Shown: one piece after another, positions 34,616 to 43,366 of the stretch
Numbering within the stretch: the stretch's first letter is position 1
Layout of the letters: each line of letters opens with the position of its first letter
NCBI GenBank assembly: GCA_021770345.1
Contig: JAETRD010000018.1
Span: 62,001-126,000 of the forward strand
Direction: 5' to 3'
Length of the DNA: 64,000 nucleotides
Source: Lachnospiraceae bacterium
Lineage (GTDB): Bacteria; Bacillota; Clostridia; Lachnospirales; Lachnospiraceae
The notes under the pieces: model-generated
What the model was told of the DNA's origin: nothing
The model's input: the letters and a program-made list of their open reading frames with translations, nothing else
Databases searched by the model: none
Translations under genes and position numbers: made by a program

Positions 34616-35124
34616 ATAAAAACGAACTGTGTCTCGAATTGTTCAAAGACTTTCACCGCCGTCAGATTGTGACAAAATGCCGGCGGAGAGAAAACGGCAA
34701 ATGGGTGATCAAAGATGACCCGTTCGTCGACGACTGGACCGGGGCCGATTACGACACGCTGATTTCCTGCCTGAAAAATACGCTCGCCACGGGCGGTTTC
34801 GTACACGCCGCCTTCGAGGACGAAGCGCTCAAGGGGTTTGTCTCGGTGGAACCCGCGCTCTTCGGCGGCGAACAGCGCTACCTCGACCTCTCCAGCATCC
34901 ATGTATCGGAAGATATGAGGAGCCGCGGCATCGGGAAGAAACTGTTTGCCGCCGCAGGGAAATGGGCAAAGGAACACGGCGCACGCAAATTATACATCTC
35001 CGCACACTCCGCCATCGAGAGTCAGGCATTCTACGAAAAAATGGGCTGCGTTGAGGCCGAAGTCTACCATCAGGGGCATGTTACGGCCGAGCCGTACGAC
35101 TGCCAGTTAGAGTGCAGATTATAA
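34594..35124 (+). CDS. GNAT-family N-acetyltransferase
   Basis: A 176-residue GNAT protein with AAGGAGG before its ATG, inside the end of the kinase gene. Strand 4 and the acetyl-CoA loop read DLSSIHVSEDMRSRGIGKKLF (two parts, about residues 97-117), followed by AKEHGARKLYISAHSAIESQ and AFYEKMGCVEAEVYH, all typical. The acceptor is unknown. The region N-terminal to the GNAT core is basic (KDFHRRQIVTKCRRREN), which may help recognise an acidic or nucleotide acceptor. The AT-rich island begins immediately after this gene. Confidence 0.85.
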   Translation: MVIYRNLNKNELCLELFKDFHRRQIVTKCRRRENGKWVIKDDPFVDDWTGADYDTLISCLKNTLATGGFVHAAFEDEALKGFVSVEPALFGGEQRYLDLSSIHVSEDMRSRGIGKKLFAAAGKWAKEHGARKLYISAHSAIESQAFYEKMGCVEAEVYHQGHVTAEPYDCQLECRL

Positions 35125-35235
35125 GTGCGGGTGGAAGCCATTTTCCGCCATGTAATTGATGCCCCCGCAATAAAAATTATTTTTCTTGTTTTAGCTTTTT
35201 TAATTTTAGGGAAAGGAAGAAAGGAAACAAAAGAG

Positions 35236-35766
35236 ATGATTGAAAACAGGAATGTAAATATCATAACCGATGCGGACGGTAAAAAGCTGGTCTTGATTAA
35301 CGATATCCGTTTTAAGGCAAAAGTGCGGGATGACTGGACGACTGTCGAAGAATACCTGAAAGCGTATATCGGGGATTTTTACGAAATTGAGGAAATTTCT
35401 GAAAAAATATATATTTCGGCAGATTTTCCCAATGAATATGCAAGTTCAGAAAGCCGTATCGCCTTAAAAGGCGCAGTGGCAAAGGCTAAAGCAAATGCTT
35501 CACAGGCTATTCCTGAACTTATAAGAATAGCCACCAATCCAAAACATGAGGCAAACAGAAAAGAAAAGCACAAAACAGATGCGGTATATGGATGGTATCG
35601 CTACAACATCAGATTTGCATTACCTGTATATGATGACAAAACGGGGAAAGTAGCAAGATATAATATTTACTCAGCAACTATGCTTGTCCGTCATGCGAAT
35701 GATGGCAGGAAATATCTGTATGATATTTTGGCAATAAAAAAAGAAACGAGCAGCCCGCTTGAGTGA
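35236..35766 (+). CDS. Phage/conjugative-element polyvalent-protein domain (LPD3-like or PBECR-like)
   Basis: A 176-residue protein in AT-rich DNA; ATG at 35236 follows an AAAGGAA site. It starts with a short beta-strand unit (GKKLVLINDIRFKAKVRDDW) and continues to FYEIEEI, YISADFPNEYASSES, KAKANASQAIPELIRIAT, YGWYRYNIRFALPVYD, then LVRHANDGRKYLYDI and IKKETSSPLE at the end. From memory this last set is shared with C-terminal domains of very large phage and integrative-element proteins (large polyvalent protein domain 3, or nuclease-like PBECR domains). As a stand-alone short gene it may be a fragment of such a protein. I cannot tell whether it has nuclease activity. Confidence 0.5.
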   Translation: MIENRNVNIITDADGKKLVLINDIRFKAKVRDDWTTVEEYLKAYIGDFYEIEEISEKIYISADFPNEYASSESRIALKGAVAKAKANASQAIPELIRIATNPKHEANRKEKHKTDAVYGWYRYNIRFALPVYDDKTGKVARYNIYSATMLVRHANDGRKYLYDILAIKKETSSPLE

Positions 35767-35810
35767 ATACACTGTACGGTAAAAACCCATTTCTTATTGT
35801 CTATAATAAG

Positions 35811-35954
35811 CTATTTTTCAATTCCCGTCAATCCCCAATTTTGATTTTTCAGAATATGCATTCTTCCATACTTTCCGATATGATATTCTGTTGTATCCGA
35901 AAGTTCGAGGTCGGGAACCAGATAGTCGCCTTCCCAATGATATGTAATTTCCAT
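35811..35954 (-). pseudogene. tnpV: Fragment of TnpV-like transposon protein
   Basis: A 47-codon ORF. Its first 34 residues (MEITYHWEGDYLVPDL, then LSDTTEYHIGKYGRM) match the start of TnpV, a protein of about 120 residues found in clostridial Tn4451-type elements and related integrative elements, as I recall it. After GRM the sequence departs from the family and stops, so it is truncated or frame-broken. It is the best direct sign that a mobile element was once here. Confidence 0.6.
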
Positions 35955-36005
35955 ATACAACCTTCTTTCTTTGTGCTAATCACATCATTCACTTGTCCTC
36001 ATTAT

Positions 36006-36037
36006 GCAAAAAGTCCTCCGCCTTATGGCGAAGGACT
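36006..36037 (-). terminator. Terminator downstream of the PTS operon
   Basis: Arms AGTCCT-C-CGCC (36012-36022) and GGCG-A-AGGACT (36027-36037) with a TTAT loop and one mismatch. On the minus strand it is followed by TTTTT at 36011-36007. It lies about 120 bases beyond the Enzyme I stop. Confidence 0.75.
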
Positions 36038-36158
36038 AAACTTTCAACCCAACCATTTGTATACCACATATCGGTCAGCGGTAAACTTTCCTTGTGTTTC
36101 CATTTTAGCAAGCACAAAGCGGAAAGTCAATAAAACTTTCATCTACAAATTTTCCTTC

Positions 36159-37779
36159 CTACATCGCGCGCACCTTCTCCCGCACCTTCAATACCATGGG
36201 CGGCGCTACCGACAATTCATCCACGCCCATATCCACAAACGCTTCCGTAAGCGCGGTATCCGCACCCAATTCTCCGCAGATTCCCACCCATTTTCCGCAC
36301 TTGTGCGCATTGTCAACCACCATCTGAATCATGCGCAGAATCGCCGGATGATGCGGATTGTAAAAGTCGTCAAGCTTCTGGTTCTGTCTGTCAATCGCCA
36401 GCGTATACTGTGTCAGGTCATTTGTGCCGATGCTGAAAAACTCTACCATCTCCGCCAATTCATCGCTGATCATCACTGCCGCGGGCGTCTCTATCATAAT
36501 GCCCTGCTCCGGCATCCGGTACGGGACGCCGGCCGCTTTCAGTTCCTGCTCGACCTCGCCGACAATCGCATAAATCTGCCTTACCTCCTCCGCGGAGGTA
36601 ATCATCGGATACATCACGGAAAGATTGCCGTAAGCCGCGGCCCGCAGAAGCGCACGAAGCTGTGTTTTAAAAATCTCCGGCTGTTTTAGACAGATACGGA
36701 TGGCCCGATAGCCCATTGCCGGATTATCCTCTTTTCCGAGCGCAAAATAGTCCGCCTGCTTATCGGCGCCGATGTCAAGCGTCCGGATCACCACCTTCTT
36801 CTGTCCCATCATCTGCACGACCTGCCGGTAGGCCGCAAACTGCTCCTCCTCCGAAGGGAAATCATCCCGCCCCAGATACAAAAATTCGCTGCGGAACAAC
36901 CCGATGCCGCCGGCGTCGTTTTCCAGCACATACCCCACGTCGCTGACGCTTCCGATATTGGCATAGATATTAATCTTCCTCCCGTCACGCGTCTCGTTTG
37001 CCTTCCCCCGCAGTTCCCCGAGCAGGCGGAGCTTTTCCCTCTCACTCTCAATTTTTTTCTGCGCCTCGCCGCATTCGGCTTCCGTGGGTTCAAAAATAAC
37101 CTCTCCCGCATCTCCGTCCACAATCGCCGTCATCCCCGTGCCAATCTCATTTAAATCAAGCGGTACGCCAATCAGCGCCGGAATGCTCATCATCCGGGCA
37201 AGAATGGCCGTATGCGAATTTGTGGAGCCGTGTACGGTCACAAAGGCCAATATCTTACTCTTATCCATCTGCACGGTCTCACTCGGGCTTAAATCGTCCG
37301 CGACGATAATCGAAGGTTCCGCCGCCGCGAGCTCCGCTTCGTCCTGCCCTGACAGGATTCTGATCAGACGCGCGGAAATGTCTTTGACATCCGCCGCGCG
37401 CGCACGCATGTAATCATCCTCCATGCCCGCAAACATAGCCGCAAAGTTATCCCCCGTTATGGCTGCGGCGTACTCCGCATTTACTGTTTCCGTCCGAATC
37501 ACATGGCAGATGGCATCCAGATAATCCTCATCCTCCAGCATCATCCGGTGCACCTCAAAGATCGCGGCGCCAGGCTCCCCCCACTTCTTTTACTGCCTTT
37601 TCATAAAGCGCCGCAAGCTGCTGCTTTGCCCGCTCCGTTGCATCATAAACCCTCTCGATTTCCCGGTCGGTATCCTCCGTCCTTGTCCTTCTGACCGGCT
37701 CCTGACTGCCGTGCCAGACCGTCACCTTTCCCATTGCAATTCCGCTGTATACGGTTTTTCCCGAAAATTTTTCTGCCAT
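36159..37779 (-). pseudogene. ptsI: PTS Enzyme I with a +1 frameshift in a G6 run
   Basis: The coding region for phosphoenolpyruvate-protein phosphotransferase is split. Residues 1-74 (MAEKFSGKTVYSGIAMGKV...) are in one frame and end at a stop near 37555. The rest, from V-H-R-M-M, is in another frame and ends at 36159. The switch lies at 37578-37583, where six G (minus strand) follow GAAGT: removing one G restores VGEPGAAIFEVHRMMLED and gives about 539 residues, normal for Enzyme I. The phospho-His motif GSTNSHTAILAR, the PEP-site segments and the C-terminal GICGELGAD are intact. Enzyme I passes phosphate from PEP to HPr. Either the gene is inactivated, the run is slippery, or the assembly has one extra base. 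It is the last gene of the operon, 14 bases after HPr. Confidence 0.88.
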
Positions 37780-37793
37780 ACCCGCTCTCCTCT

Positions 37794-38051
37794 TTACAGG
37801 TTTTCCTTTAAGAATGCCTCAAGCGCCGCCGCTGCCGCATCCTCGTCCTCTCCGTTCACCTGCACGGTGATCTCCATGCCCTGTTTTACGCCGAGTCCCA
37901 TCAGTCCAAACAATTTTTTCGCATCCACGGTCTTCCCGTCCTTCGTCACGGAGACCGACGACGCAAATTCCTTTGCCGTTTTCACAAGCTCTCCCGCCGG
38001 ACGCGCATGGATTCCCTCTTTGTCTGTGATTCTATATGTAAATTCTCTCAT
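37794..38051 (-). CDS. ptsH: HPr-like phosphocarrier lacking the regulatory serine
   Basis: An 85-residue HPr. The active-site His is at position 15 in GIHARPAG, so it can take phosphate from Enzyme I and give it to EIIA. Counting along B. subtilis HPr without gaps, position 46, the serine phosphorylated by HPr kinase, is Lys here (AKKLFGLMG), and position 52 is Gly. It therefore should not become HPr-Ser-P or act as a CcpA co-repressor. It sits between the sugar kinase and Enzyme I genes, which makes it a dedicated carrier for this operon rather than the general HPr. Confidence 0.9.
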   Translation of the reverse strand: MREFTYRITDKEGIHARPAGELVKTAKEFASSVSVTKDGKTVDAKKLFGLMGLGVKQGMEITVQVNGEDEDAAAAALEAFLKENL

Positions 38052-38100
38052 AATAAATGACCCCTTTCCCGTTCGGATTATTCTTCATTTCTGCGGGGCA

Positions 38101-39009
38101 CTACAGCCCCGCATACACCTGTTCCACCTCTTCTTTCGTCGCCAGTTGTTCCGAAAATGCGCTGGCGCTTCCGGCGGAGACTCCCATGCGGAATGCATGC
38201 TCATAGTCCTTCTTTTGGGTCCATCCCGCCAGAAAACCTGCCACCATGGAATCCCCGGCGCCGACTGCGTTTACCAGCGTCCCCTTCGGCGCCGCAAGCA
38301 TATGCACTTCACCCGTCTCGTCCGCCAGAACGGCACCCTGACCCGCCATGGACACCAGTACGTTCCTTGCTCCTCCATCCTGAAGCTTTTTTGCATAGGG
38401 CACAACCGATTCCCTTGTGTCTAACGTCACGCCAAAAAGTTCTCCCAGCTCATGATTATTCGGCTTAATCAGAAAGGGCCGATACCGCAGTACATGAAGG
38501 AGCAATTCTCCCGTCGCATCCACGGCAAACAGCACGCCCCGGTTTTCCAGCCGTTCCATAATATCGCTGTAGATAGAATCCGGCAGACACTTCGGGATGC
38601 TGCCCGCCAGCACAAGGGCATCCCCCGCGCAAAGCGCATCCAATTTTTCAAACAGTTTCTCCACGGAGGCCGCATCAATCTGCGGCCCCATTCCGTTAAT
38701 TTCCGTCCCGTCGTAATCTTTTAATTTGACATTAATCCGGGAAATTCCTCCATCAACCCGGATAAAGTCCGCGAGCAGTCCGATCTTTTGTACTTCCTTT
38801 TCAATCTGTTCCCCGGTAAATCCGGCCGTAAATCCCAGCGCCGTATTTTCAATTCCAAGATTGCGCAGAACAATCGATACATTGATTCCCTTTCCGCCCG
38901 GAAATATCTGCTCCGCCGTAGTGCGGTTTGTCATGCCCATCCGAAATTCTTCCATGGACACGATATAATCCAGCGACGGGTTAAATGTTACGGTGTAAAT
39001 CATACTCAT
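38101..39009 (-). CDS. 1-phosphofructokinase / tagatose-6-phosphate kinase type sugar kinase
   Basis: A 302-residue PfkB-family kinase of the FruK/LacC branch: TVTFNPSLDYIV at the N-terminus, FPGGKGINVSIVLRNLG (signature 1), and NAVGAGDSMVAGFLAG (signature 2) with catalytic Asp near 251. The first ATG overlaps the stop of the upstream dehydrogenase by 4 bases (ATGA). Members phosphorylate fructose 1-phosphate or tagatose 6-phosphate to a 1,6-bisphosphate. Which applies depends on the product of the upstream dehydrogenase. Confidence 0.82.
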   Translation of the reverse strand: MSMIYTVTFNPSLDYIVSMEEFRMGMTNRTTAEQIFPGGKGINVSIVLRNLGIENTALGFTAGFTGEQIEKEVQKIGLLADFIRVDGGISRINVKLKDYDGTEINGMGPQIDAASVEKLFEKLDALCAGDALVLAGSIPKCLPDSIYSDIMERLENRGVLFAVDATGELLLHVLRYRPFLIKPNNHELGELFGVTLDTRESVVPYAKKLQDGGARNVLVSMAGQGAVLADETGEVHMLAAPKGTLVNAVGAGDSMVAGFLAGWTQKKDYEHAFRMGVSAGSASAFSEQLATKEEVEQVYAGL

Positions 39010-40262
39010 TTTCCTCCGAAATGTGCAAACAGCATATCCTCCGCCTCTTTGGACCAGAGTCCCTTATTTCGCTTACAGCATGCGTCAAGCTCCTTAAAAA
39101 ACGGGTCCTTCTCCCCGAGCTTCCCGAAGTCCTCAATCGCCGTCATCGGCATGTCAAACTGGATGTAAGCCAGTTTCTTGCCGCCCGGGATATCCGGCAG
39201 GTTCTTCGTTGTCTCGACGATAGAATCAATGCCGCCGACATGGGTCACCATCACTGCCGAATTAATCAGCCCGGCCGCGGATTTTGCAATCGCCTCTTTC
39301 ATATCGTCTGTGTTCCCGCCTGTCGAGCCCATAATTTTGGTCCGCGCATAATGACAGTCATAGAGATTCATATTCGCAGAAAACTGCGTGTCGGTCGGTC
39401 CTGCAAAGAAATTCAGGCAGCCGTCAACCGCGAGCAGCCTGTCGCCCATCTCCGCAATGCTCTTTACCGGGGCGTACACAAACACGTCGCTGTATCCGAC
39501 GCCCCCCGTGAGCGCGCGCAGCTCTGCGACCGGATCTTCCATATTTGCCGTATTGACATAATGCAGCTCCACACCCTTTACCTTCGCTTCTTCCTCCGGG
39601 ATCACTTCCTTCGCCCGCGCAATCTTTGCGTCATTGATATCCGTGACGACAATCCGCTTCGGCTTATTCTCAAATGTAAGCCCATAACTTACCGCCCCGA
39701 GTCCCATCGGGCCGCATCCGCCGAGAATCAGGATATCGCCGCCCGCGAGCGTTCCCATCTTGTGCTCATAGGAAAGATGCTCCGTGTGATAATTACTGTG
39801 GTACCCCCCGATACAGCAGCTCATCGGCTCGCCGAGCGAAGCTTCAAAATAGCTGTCGCCGTCATATTCCCAGATACAGCCCTTCTCTATCACATCATTC
39901 GGGAAGATGCAGTAGGTTGCCGCCCCGCCGAAAAATTCATACGAATATCCCGGTGATTCCATCTGGCCCGGAATCGCGGGCTGCTGTGCAAATTTTTTCC
40001 CTTCGTGGAACTGGTCTTTCCACTTTGCGCCGACTTTTACGATATCACCGGTAAACTCGTGGCCGATAATCACCGGATGCTCCGCCACATTTTCCGGCAC
40101 GCGCTTGTGATTTTTTCCCGCCTGTACCATTTTCCAGGTCGACATGCAGATACTGTCGCTCACGACCCTTACCAGAATCTCATCGTCCTTAATTTCCGGA
40201 AGTTCAAATTCCTCCAGTCTGATATCATGCGCTCCGTAAAGTCTGACTCCTTTTACTTTCAT
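39006..40262 (-). CDS. Zinc-type sugar-phosphate dehydrogenase (SorE-like)
   Basis: A 418-residue medium-chain dehydrogenase. Zinc-site residues are in SDSICMSTWK and GHEFTGDIVKVG; the NAD(P)-binding Rossmann motif is LILGGCGPMGLGAVSYG (about residue 190). Its length and features such as YSYEFFGGAATYCIFPND are like those I associate with L-sorbose-1-phosphate reductase, which interconverts L-sorbose 1-phosphate and glucitol 6-phosphate. It lies between a mannitol-type EII and a FruK/LacC-type kinase and replaces the MtlD expected in a mannitol operon. The substrate is therefore open: glucitol, sorbose, galactitol and mannitol phosphates are all possible. Confidence 0.75.
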   Translation of the reverse strand: MKVKGVRLYGAHDIRLEEFELPEIKDDEILVRVVSDSICMSTWKMVQAGKNHKRVPENVAEHPVIIGHEFTGDIVKVGAKWKDQFHEGKKFAQQPAIPGQMESPGYSYEFFGGAATYCIFPNDVIEKGCIWEYDGDSYFEASLGEPMSCCIGGYHSNYHTEHLSYEHKMGTLAGGDILILGGCGPMGLGAVSYGLTFENKPKRIVVTDINDAKIARAKEVIPEEEAKVKGVELHYVNTANMEDPVAELRALTGGVGYSDVFVYAPVKSIAEMGDRLLAVDGCLNFFAGPTDTQFSANMNLYDCHYARTKIMGSTGGNTDDMKEAIAKSAAGLINSAVMVTHVGGIDSIVETTKNLPDIPGGKKLAYIQFDMPMTAIEDFGKLGEKDPFFKELDACCKRNKGLWSKEAEDMLFAHFGGK

Positions 40263-40368
40263 TTTTCCTCCATTCCGCCGCCTTCTGCGGCTTTTCCATC
40301 TATCTATTTATTTTCGCTTTCTATGTACCGTTTTCCGGTTCCCGCTCTGTTCCTGCCATCCGCGCTGC

Positions 40369-42240
40369 CTAGTTCAGCTGCTCCAAAATCCAGTCCGCAT
40401 CTTCCGTCGTTTTTAATTTTTCCAAAACATCCTCATCTTCCAGCATGCCACAGATTTTACCGAGCAAATCCAGATGTTCGTCGCCGATTCCGGCGATACC
40501 GAATACAAGCTGCGCCCGCTCCGCTCCGAAATCAACTCCCTCCGGATACTGCAGCAGGACAATCCCTGTCTTCTTCACGGTATCCTTCGCCTGTGAAGTC
40601 CCGTGTGGAATGGCCACGCCCATCCCCATATAGGTAGACACCAGCCGCTCACGCTCCTGCATCGCATCGACATACGTCTCATCCACATAGCCCAATCTTG
40701 CGAGAAGCTCACCCGCAGTCCGGATTGCTTCCTCCTTCGAGACCGGCTTCTGATTCAGTTTCACGCCGTCTCTCACCAGAATCTGCTTTCCTGCGGCTGT
40801 CTCTTCCTGCTTTTTCGCCTGCTCCGCAGCCTTTGTCTGCGTTTCCGCCGGACGTTCCCCGCCCTTTGTCAGCCGCTCATACAGCGCATCCAGCGCCGGG
40901 TCCGCAAGGAAATTCTGCAACGTCACAACCTGCGCCTGCGGCACGGATTTTCTCGCGCGGTCTGCGAGTGTGACCTGCACCACCGCGATATCGCAGTCTG
41001 CCGGAATATTGTCCACCGATGTATTGATCACCGTTAAATCCGGCCTCTGCGCTTTGATTCGGTTTCTGAATTTCGTTGCTCCCATCGCGGAGGAACCCAT
41101 CCCCGCATCGCAGGCAAACACGATCTTTCGAACACCTTCCGTCTTCACGTCTGACGCAGGCTGCGCCGCAAGCCCTTTTGCCTCCGCTTTGCGACCTGCC
41201 ACCTCTTCCTGCGCTTCCTCGAGGCTCTTTCCTTTCGACATGCGGACAATGACGGACGCAATCCCGAAGGAAACCGCGGCCGCGATCAGCACACCCACAA
41301 AAACGGAAACTACGCTGTCCTTTGACGCCATCATCATATATGCCAGAATCGAACCGGGGGATGCCGGTCCCACCAGCCCCGCATCTGTCAGCGTATACCA
41401 GAAAATCGCCGCGATATTTCCGGCAATCGGAGCCAAAATCACCAGCGGATTCATCAGGATATACGGAAAATAAATTTCGTGAATGCCGCCCAGCAGATGG
41501 ATGATCACCGCACCCGGAGCCGACTGCTTTGTCTTTTTGTCCTCGCAGAAAAACATGTACGCCAGCAGTACGCCGAGTCCCGGCCCGGGATTTGCCTCCA
41601 GCATATACATAATCGATTTCCCTGTCTCCGCCGCCTGTGCCGTGGCAATCGGAGTGAAAATGCCGTGATTAATCGCGTTGTTTAAAAACAGGACCTTCGC
41701 AGGCTCGATAAATACCGCAATCAGCGGCAGCATCCCATGCTCCACCAGCGCGCCTACTCCCATACTCAAAACCGCGAGAATCAGATTCATAAACGGGCCG
41801 ATGACAAGGTAGCTTATCATCGCAAAAATCATGCCCATAATGCCGACGGAAAAATTGTTGATCAACATCTCAAAACCAGCCGGCATATGCCCTTCCATTG
41901 CCTGATCAAATTTTTTGATACAAAGGCCGGACAACGGGCCGATAATCATCGCCGCCATCAGCATCGTCGTGCCCGTATCGCTCATAACAGCACCGACCAC
42001 CGCAATCGCACCGACCACCGCGCCACGCTCCCCGCCGACCATCTTCCCTCCGGTATACGCAATTAAAATCGGAATCAGATACACGAGAATCGCCGAAAAA
42101 ATCGTGGCAAAGCCCGCATGCGGAATCCACCCGCTCGCGTTAAAAAAGGCTGCAAGAAATCCGAAGGCGATCAGCGCACCGATATTGGGCATAATCATCG
42201 CCGAGAGGAACTTGCCGAACCGTTGAACACCATTCTTCAT
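40369..42240 (-). CDS. mtlA: Mannitol-type PTS permease EIICBA
   Basis: A 623-residue fusion. ATG at 42240 follows AAGGAG; an upstream in-frame GTG is less likely. Residues 1 to about 335 are an EIIC of the mannitol family (MIMPNIGALIAFGFLAAFF; GGIHEIYFPYILMNP is the substrate-loop motif). The EIIB domain follows with catalytic Cys in FACDAGMGSSAMG (about residue 373), then an Ala/Glu/Lys linker, and a C-terminal EIIA with the phospho-His in MGVAIPHGTSQAKD. It imports a hexitol or related sugar with phosphorylation. The three-domain order equals E. coli MtlA; many Firmicutes have EIIA separate. Confidence 0.88.
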   Translation of the reverse strand: MKNGVQRFGKFLSAMIMPNIGALIAFGFLAAFFNASGWIPHAGFATIFSAILVYLIPILIAYTGGKMVGGERGAVVGAIAVVGAVMSDTGTTMLMAAMIIGPLSGLCIKKFDQAMEGHMPAGFEMLINNFSVGIMGMIFAMISYLVIGPFMNLILAVLSMGVGALVEHGMLPLIAVFIEPAKVLFLNNAINHGIFTPIATAQAAETGKSIMYMLEANPGPGLGVLLAYMFFCEDKKTKQSAPGAVIIHLLGGIHEIYFPYILMNPLVILAPIAGNIAAIFWYTLTDAGLVGPASPGSILAYMMMASKDSVVSVFVGVLIAAAVSFGIASVIVRMSKGKSLEEAQEEVAGRKAEAKGLAAQPASDVKTEGVRKIVFACDAGMGSSAMGATKFRNRIKAQRPDLTVINTSVDNIPADCDIAVVQVTLADRARKSVPQAQVVTLQNFLADPALDALYERLTKGGERPAETQTKAAEQAKKQEETAAGKQILVRDGVKLNQKPVSKEEAIRTAGELLARLGYVDETYVDAMQERERLVSTYMGMGVAIPHGTSQAKDTVKKTGIVLLQYPEGVDFGAERAQLVFGIAGIGDEHLDLLGKICGMLEDEDVLEKLKTTEDADWILEQLN

Positions 42241-42288
42241 AAACGTCTCCTTCACTATTTCGGTTTCCCGAATGAAAACCGTTTTGTT

Positions 42289-43050
42289 TTATATAACCTG
42301 TACGCCATGTCTTCTGCAGTCCTCCTTAAATTCCTCCGGAAGGTTTCCGTCCGAAATAATAAGATCCACATCGCTAAGACCGCAGAAGGAATAGGTGCTT
42401 TTCACACCTGCCTTTGCAGAGTCCATCAGGATAATTCTCTGTTCCGCCCGATTCAGAACCGTCCTTTTCAGAACCGCTTCCTCGTCTACGCCGCAGTTAA
42501 ACCCTGTCTCGTCACAATAGCTTGTAACGCCCATAAACGCCTGGTCAAAGTTAATCCGCCCTACTTCCTGGACCGTATGAATCCCGCACACACTCATACT
42601 GTAGCGATTCATTTTCCCCCCAAGCACATACACGGAAGGGTTCGACAACCTGCCGAGCTCCGCCGCGCAGGTCAGGGAATTTGTGTAAATCAGACTTGAC
42701 TGATCGGGCATGCAGGAAGCTAACATCGTTGTGGTACTCCCCGAATCCAGAAAGATCGTCGTATCCTTCCGGACATACTCCAGCGCCTTTTTCGTAATCA
42801 GCTGCTTTGCCTCGATGTTGCGCACCTGCCTCCGGCTTAACATATCGTCTGTCCCAATCACGACATCCACGGACTTCGCGCCTCCGTGCACACGGACGAT
42901 TCGCTTCGCCTCATCGAGCGCCTTTAAATCCGTCCGCAGCGTCATCTCGGATACCTGCGGGAAATTTCCTTTCAGCTGTGCAAAGCTGATATTCCCGCTC
43001 TGATTCACCAGTTCCACAATTGTATTTCTGCGCTGTTCCATTGCATCCAT
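42289..43050 (-). CDS. DeoR-family regulator of the PTS operon
   Basis: A 253-residue DeoR protein: N-terminal helix-turn-helix (RRNTIVELVNQSGNISFAQL then MTLRTDLKALD) and the sugar-phosphate sensor with FLDSGSTTTMLAS (about residue 98) and VDEEAVLKRTVLN. It is the first gene of the operon, ahead of the EIICBA, with GGAGG 8 bases before ATG, and probably represses its own operon until the sugar phosphate made by the pathway binds. Confidence 0.9.
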   Translation of the reverse strand: MDAMEQRRNTIVELVNQSGNISFAQLKGNFPQVSEMTLRTDLKALDEAKRIVRVHGGAKSVDVVIGTDDMLSRRQVRNIEAKQLITKKALEYVRKDTTIFLDSGSTTTMLASCMPDQSSLIYTNSLTCAAELGRLSNPSVYVLGGKMNRYSMSVCGIHTVQEVGRINFDQAFMGVTSYCDETGFNCGVDEEAVLKRTVLNRAEQRIILMDSAKAGVKSTYSFCGLSDVDLIISDGNLPEEFKEDCRRHGVQVI

Positions 43051-43159
43051 CCTGATATCCTCCCTGTAAACCTATGTCTTTTTCGCCGTTGCTTTCATAG
43101 CGATCTCACTCCTTTCATATTAACATTTTTTTGCCCCCTCTTCAACTTTTGTTTTCGTT

Positions 43160-43238
43160 TCAAAAGTTTAAAATCGGCATAAACTGTTATATCAAAAGTT
43201 TATGCTTTTATAATAACAGTGCTTTTGCTGGTTGTCAA
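43160..43238 (-). promoter_or_regulatory. Promoter and direct-repeat operators of the PTS operon
   Basis: On the minus strand TTGACA (43238-43233), 17 bases, TATTAT (43215-43210), a near-consensus promoter. Two identical 11-base repeats, TCAAAAGTTTA on plus (43160-43170 and 43192-43202), start 32 bases apart, about three helix turns, just downstream of the -10. An AAAAGTTG half-like site overlaps the -35. This suits a DeoR repressor. The rest of the gap up to 43366 holds only the terminator below. Confidence 0.75.
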
Positions 43239-43269
43239 CTTTTATTTCAACAATTTTTGTTTTTAATAC

Positions 43270-43308
43270 AAAAAGAGAGGAACAGCTTATCGCTGTTCCT
43301 CTCTTTTT
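43270..43308. terminator. Terminator after the surface-protein gene
   Basis: A 17-pair perfect stem: 43270-43286 (AAAAAGAGAGGAACAGC) with 43292-43308, loop TTATC, ending in a T-run on the minus strand. It closes the long minus-strand array before the PTS promoter. Confidence 0.92.
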
Positions 43309-43366
43309 ACGGTTTCTCATTATTTAAGTTCCATCCATGTCGTGTCTGTTTTCCTTTCGGCCGTGT

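Larger units (their letters stand above)
35155..36158. mobile_element. AT-rich island with mobile-element remnants
   Basis: Base composition drops sharply relative to both neighbours, and codon use changes (AAA, GAA, ATA and TAT dominate). It holds one intact ORF with a polyvalent-protein-type domain, a broken TnpV-like ORF, a 19-codon ORF on minus (36103-36044) that I do not recognise, and a terminator hairpin. No transposase, integrase or clear end repeat was seen, so this is a relic rather than a live element. It separates an acetyltransferase from the PTS operon. Confidence 0.6.

Noticed and set aside
36044-36103. A 19-codon ORF, METQGKFTADRYVVYKWLG
   Set aside because: Too short and without a clear ribosome site or known relative to call a gene. 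It is noted as part of the AT-rich island.
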